In this document: positions 6,059-8,315 of the stretch, one piece after another
Numbering within the stretch: the stretch's first letter is position 1
Layout of the letters: each line of letters starts with the position of its first letter
Assembly: GCA_017626655.1 (NCBI GenBank)
Contig: JAGAIH010000234.1
Location: 1 to 8,315 of the forward strand
DNA length: 8,315 bases
Reading direction: 5' to 3'
Origin: Clostridia bacterium
Lineage (GTDB): Bacteria; Bacillota_A; Clostridia; Oscillospirales; CAG-272
Program-made: the position numbers and the translations under genes
Notes under the pieces: generated by a model
What the model saw: only the letters and a program-made list of their open reading frames with translations
Databases searched by the model: none
What the model was told of the DNA's origin: nothing

Positions 6059-6113
6059 TCGCGCGGCTTGGTTCCTACCATATATAAGGCACGCGCGAAA
6101 TTTGAAAAGGAGG
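6059..6113 (+). promoter_or_regulatory. hairpin plus Shine-Dalgarno site of rpsJ
   Basis: UCGCGCG (6059-6065) pairs with CGCGCGA (6092-6098), ending six bases before a strong AAAAGGAGG (6105-6113), itself eight bases before the ATG at 6122. This site fixes the rpsJ start and rules out the earlier in-frame ATG at 6026. The hairpin leaves the ribosome site open. It could help keep the leader and the translation start structurally separate. Confidence 0.55.
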
Positions 6114-6121
6114 CAAAAACA

Positions 6122-6433
6122 ATGGCAATCAAGGAAAAGATCAGAGTTCGTCTCAAGAGCTACGATCACACCCTTATCGACACCGCCGCTGAGAAGATCG
6201 TGGCAGTCGCTAAGGCAAACGGTTCCGAGGTTTCGGGTCCCATCCCGCTGCCCACCGACCGTGAGATCGTCACCATCCTGCGTTCTGTCCACGTCAACAA
6301 GGACAGCCGCGAGCAGTTCGAGACCAGAACCCACAAGCGTCTGATCGACATCATGAAGCCTTCCCAGAAGACTGTGGACGCGCTCATGAGCATCGAGCTC
6401 CCTGCCGGTGTTGAGATCGAGGTCAAGCTGTAA
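6122..6433 (+). CDS. rpsJ: 30S ribosomal protein S10
   Basis: The 103-residue product matches S10 in length and throughout: it opens [13 protein letters not shown], continues with [20 protein letters not shown] and the loop [20 protein letters not shown], then has [15 protein letters not shown] and ends with the family's short beta strand [11 protein letters not shown]10 is part of the head of the 30S subunit. It also acts as NusE, joining NusB in antitermination complexes. It is the first gene of the operon, behind a strong promoter and an attenuator-like leader. An unusually long spacer separates it from rplC. Confidence 0.98.
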   Translation: MAIKEKIRVRLKSYDHTLIDTAAEKIVAVAKANGSEVSGPIPLPTDREIVTILRSVHVNKDSREQFETRTHKRLIDIMKPSQKTVDALMSIELPAGVEIEVKL

Positions 6434-6652
6434 TCGGAGTAACGGCGAGGCTGAGACAAGCACATACCCCACGAGCGGCGGTTTAGCCACTGCCGCGCGG
6501 CTTCCGCGAGGGCCGCGGCCGCAACCCCATGCGGCGTACAAAGAAAACAGCCGAGGAGGCTTGCATAGAGCTTCGGTTCGGTAACTTTGTAAGTCAAGTT
6601 GACAAGCGGATGTCGGATCTCGACTGGATACCGCCTGCCAACCAATAATTTA
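6434..6652 (+). other. long structured rpsJ-rplC spacer, possible cis-regulatory RNA
   Basis: The 235 bases between rpsJ and rplC are long for this operon, where genes are usually close. Three consecutive GC-rich hairpins are visible: GCGGCGGU (6475-6482) with ACUGCCGC (6489-6496); GCGGCUU (6497-6503) with GGGCCGC (6510-6516), including wobbles; and GCCGCA (6518-6523) with UGCGGC (6530-6535). A larger domain follows, closed by UACAAAG (6537-6543) with CUUUGUA (6585-6591) and containing CCGAGG/CUUCGG (6551-6556 with 6571-6576). All three hairpins reuse GCGGC/GCCGC arms, so they can re-pair. No U tract follows, so they are not ordinary terminators. CAAGC (6457-6461, again 6603-6607) can pair with GCUUG (6559-6563). 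Translation control of rplC or RNA processing are possible roles. Confidence 0.5.
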
Positions 6653-6668
6653 CAGGAGGAAAAACACA

Positions 6669-7298
6669 ATGAAAAAGGGACTTATCGGTAAGAAAATCGG
6701 TATGACTCAGATCTTTGACGAGAAGGGCAACGTGATTCCCGTTACCGTCATTGAGTGCGGTCCCTGCGTTGTCGCGCAGAAGAAGACCGTTGAGAACGAT
6801 GGTTATGACGCCATTCAGCTGAGCTTCATGGATGCTAAGGCTAAGCATCTGACCAAGGCTGAGCAAGGTCATTTCGCAAAGAACGGGCTCCAGATCAAGA
6901 AGCATCTGAAGGAGTTCCGCTACGACGATTGCTCCCAGTACAATGTCGGTGACGTCATCACCGTCGATACCTTCGCCGCCGGCGAGAAGGTCGACATCAC
7001 CGGTATGACCAAGGGACACGGTTACTCGGGCGTCGTTGTTCGCTGGAACCATCACAAGCTTCGCATGACCCACGGCGTAGGCCCTGTGCATCGCCAGCCC
7101 GGTTCCATGGGTTCGATTGACCCTGCCCGCATCTTCAAGAATCACAAGATGCCCGGTCAGTACGGTAACGAGCAGGTCACCATTCAGAATCTCAAGGTCG
7201 TTAAGATCGACAGCGAGAACAACCTGATCGCCGTCAAGGGCGCCGTTCCCGGTGCCAAGAACGGTATCGTGTTCGTTCGCAACTCTGTGAAAGCATAA
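6669..7298 (+). CDS. rplC: 50S ribosomal protein L3
   Basis: The 209-residue protein is L3: it begins KKGLIGKKIGMTQIFDEKGN, has the beta-barrel segment with VTVIECGP, and carries the conserved GMTKGHGYSGVVVRW (112-126) and THGVGPVHRQPGSMG (134-148), the loop that reaches toward the peptidyl transferase centre. It ends with GNEQVTIQNLKVVKID and a short tail. L3 binds 23S rRNA early and is one of two proteins that start 50S assembly. AGGAGGA (6654-6660) supports the start. The loop reads RWNHHKLRMTHG rather than the more common RHNF-type sequence. I recall similar forms in related clostridia, so this looks like lineage variation rather than damage. The gene lies downstream of the structured spacer. 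Confidence 0.98.
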   Translation: MKKGLIGKKIGMTQIFDEKGNVIPVTVIECGPCVVAQKKTVENDGYDAIQLSFMDAKAKHLTKAEQGHFAKNGLQIKKHLKEFRYDDCSQYNVGDVITVDTFAAGEKVDITGMTKGHGYSGVVVRWNHHKLRMTHGVGPVHRQPGSMGSIDPARIFKNHKMPGQYGNEQVTIQNLKVVKIDSENNLIAVKGAVPGAKNGIVFVRNSVKA

Positions 7299-7317
7299 GC
7301 GGAAGGAGGAATAAACC

Positions 7318-7941
7318 ATGCCTAATGTAAAGGTTTTTAACATGGCCGGTCAGGAAGTCGGCACCATGGTGCTCGCGGACAGCGTCTTCGGCGCTGAGAT
7401 CAACGCGGCAGTTCTTCACGCCGCTGTCAGAGCATATCTGCTCAACCAGAGACAGGGCACCCAGTCCACTCTGACCCGCACCGAGGTTTCCGGCGGCGGC
7501 AGAAAGCCCTGGAGACAGAAGGGCACCGGTCGCGCCCGTCAGGGTTCTACCCGCGCTCCTCAGTGGACTCACGGTGGTATCGCTCTCGGCCCCAAGCCCC
7601 GCAGCTACCACACCGACATGAACAAGAAGACCAAGCGCGTCGCTCTGTTCTCCGCTCTTTCGGCTAAGGTTGCCGAGGGCAAGCTCATCATCGTCGACGA
7701 CATCGCCTGCACCGAGTACAAGACCAAGACCATGGTCAACATGCTGAAGGCTCTGGGTGTCGACAACCGCGCCCTGGTCGTCCTGGACGCTGTCAACCCC
7801 TACACCATCAAGAGCTGCGCCAACATCGAGCGCGTTGAGACCACTCTGGCCACCACCATCAACGTGTACGAGATCATGAAGGCAGACAAGATGGTCATTA
7901 CCGCCGCAGCCGTCAAGAAGCTCGAGGAGGTATACGCATAA
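7318..7941 (+). CDS. rplD: 50S ribosomal protein L4
   Basis: The 207-residue protein is L4. Its conserved extended loop is plain: [18 protein letters not shown] (52-69), then [15 protein letters not shown] and the [12 protein letters not shown] end (86-97). In the ribosome this loop lines the peptide exit tunnel. The C-terminal half has the globular fold with KLIIVDDI and [11 protein letters not shown]4 is also the regulator of this operon in Escherichia coli, where it binds the S10 leader and causes both early transcription stops and translation arrest. That makes it the natural candidate to act on the leader upstream of rpsJ here. AAGGAGGA (7303-7310) supports the start, and the gene's stop overlaps the rplW start in TAATG, implying coupled translation. 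Confidence 0.98.
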   Translation: MPNVKVFNMAGQEVGTMVLADSVFGAEINAAVLHAAVRAYLLNQRQGTQSTLTRTEVSGGGRKPWRQKGTGRARQGSTRAPQWTHGGIALGPKPRSYHTDMNKKTKRVALFSALSAKVAEGKLIIVDDIACTEYKTKTMVNMLKALGVDNRALVVLDAVNPYTIKSCANIERVETTLATTINVYEIMKADKMVITAAAVKKLEEVYA

Positions 7942-8246
7942 TGAAAATGATCGAAGATATCATCATCAAGCCCGTCATCACCGAGGCTTCCATGGACATG
8001 CTGGCTGACGAGAGCCACAAGAAGTACGTCTTCAAGGTTCAGTCCAAGGCCACCAAGCCCGAGATCGCAAAAGCTGTTGAGACCATGTTCCCCGGCGCCA
8101 AGGTCGCCGCTGTGAACGTCATCAACATGAAGAAAAAGCCCAAGCGCATGGGTGTCCACTTTGGCTACACCTCTGCTTGGAAGAAGGCAATCGTGACTCT
8201 GACGGCCGACTCCAAGGCTATCGAGTTCTTCGAAGGTCTGAACTAA
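7941..8246 (+). CDS. rplW: 50S ribosomal protein L23
   Basis: The 101-residue protein is L23: [15 protein letters not shown] at the start, [20 protein letters not shown], and the basic loop [26 protein letters not shown], then a short C-terminus. L23 sits at the exit of the peptide tunnel and docks trigger factor and SRP. Its ATG overlaps the stop of rplD by one base (7941). GAGGAGGT (7924-7931), inside the end of rplD, lies nine bases upstream of this ATG. A second ATG at 7947 would lie 15 bases from that site and is less likely. Length is close to the family norm. Confidence 0.97.
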   Translation: MKMIEDIIIKPVITEASMDMLADESHKKYVFKVQSKATKPEIAKAVETMFPGAKVAAVNVINMKKKPKRMGVHFGYTSAWKKAIVTLTADSKAIEFFEGLN

Positions 8247-8264
8247 TGAAGGAGGTTGAAGTAC

Positions 8265-8315
8265 ATGCCTACCATTAAGTATAAGCCTACGACCCCTTCG
8301 AGAAGAAATATGTCC
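8265..8315 (+). CDS. rplB: 50S ribosomal protein L2, N-terminal part
   Basis: Only 17 codons are in the window: MPTIKYKPTTPSRRNMS, the hallmark start of L2. L2 binds domain IV of 23S rRNA and is needed for subunit joining and peptidyl transferase activity. AAGGAGGT (8249-8256), directly after the rplW stop, lies eight bases upstream. The gene is cut by the window edge, not broken. Confidence 0.93.
   Translation, partial: MPTIKYKPTTPSRRNMS

Noticed and set aside
6026..6121. N-terminally extended S10 from ATG 6026
   Set aside because: The extension has no family similarity and no ribosome site, while AAAAGGAGG sits correctly before the ATG at 6122.
6599..6604. Consensus TTGACA as -35 of an internal promoter before rplC
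   Set aside because: No -10-like hexamer lies 16-19 bases downstream.
6529..6648. 39-codon open frame (ATG 6529) ending 20 bases before rplC
   Set aside because: No Shine-Dalgarno precedes it and its ATG is inside a GC hairpin. Its translation is basic at the start and looks partly protein-like, so conservation in relatives would be worth a glance, but evidence is insufficient.

Overview
The window looks like chromosomal DNA of a GC-rich, Gram-positive gut-type clostridium (Oscillospiraceae/Ruminococcaceae-like). The clues are strong AAGGAGG-type Shine-Dalgarno sequences before nearly every gene, sigma-A-type promoters, a lipoprotein with a Pro/Thr/Glu-rich tether, and intergenic repeats of a kind I recall from such genomes. 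No rRNA, tRNA or CRISPR array is seen. The organism assignment is inference.

Layout. (1) 1-714, minus strand: a small AT-rich gene for a DUF3784-like three-helix membrane protein (14-322), then a gene-poor stretch with a MITE-like composite repeat (433-566), a perfect 10-bp hairpin (596-621) and a candidate promoter. (2) 715-5541, minus strand: four genes in one direction with short gaps, probably one transcription unit. In transcription order they are an eight-helix membrane protein of unknown function (5541-4672), a short WYL-related HTH regulator without a recognisable WYL core (4659-4099), a group III iron-dependent alcohol dehydrogenase (4073-2925) and a surface lipoprotein of the sialate O-acetylesterase/SGNH family (2844-715). 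A TATAAT box with an inverted repeat just upstream (5604-5632) probably drives them. (3) 5542-6121: divergent intergenic region. On the plus strand it holds a strong promoter (TTGCAA-17-TATAAT with an A/T-rich upstream element), then a leader of about 280 nt with nested helices and an intrinsic terminator before rpsJ. (4) 6122-8315, plus strand: the start of the S10 ribosomal protein operon in canonical order, rpsJ-rplC-rplD-rplW-rplB (rplB cut by the window end).

How it fits together. The ribosomal genes are ordinary. The unusual parts are the RNA segments around rpsJ: a leader with a terminator that looks like a transcription attenuator, and a 235-nt rpsJ-rplC spacer with three tandem GC-rich hairpins. 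In other bacteria this operon is autoregulated by L4, which is encoded here by the third gene. The divergent minus-strand unit pairs a probable transcription regulator with a membrane protein, a redox enzyme and a secreted carbohydrate esterase. A role in sensing and using host- or plant-derived acetylated glycans is possible but not shown by the sequence.
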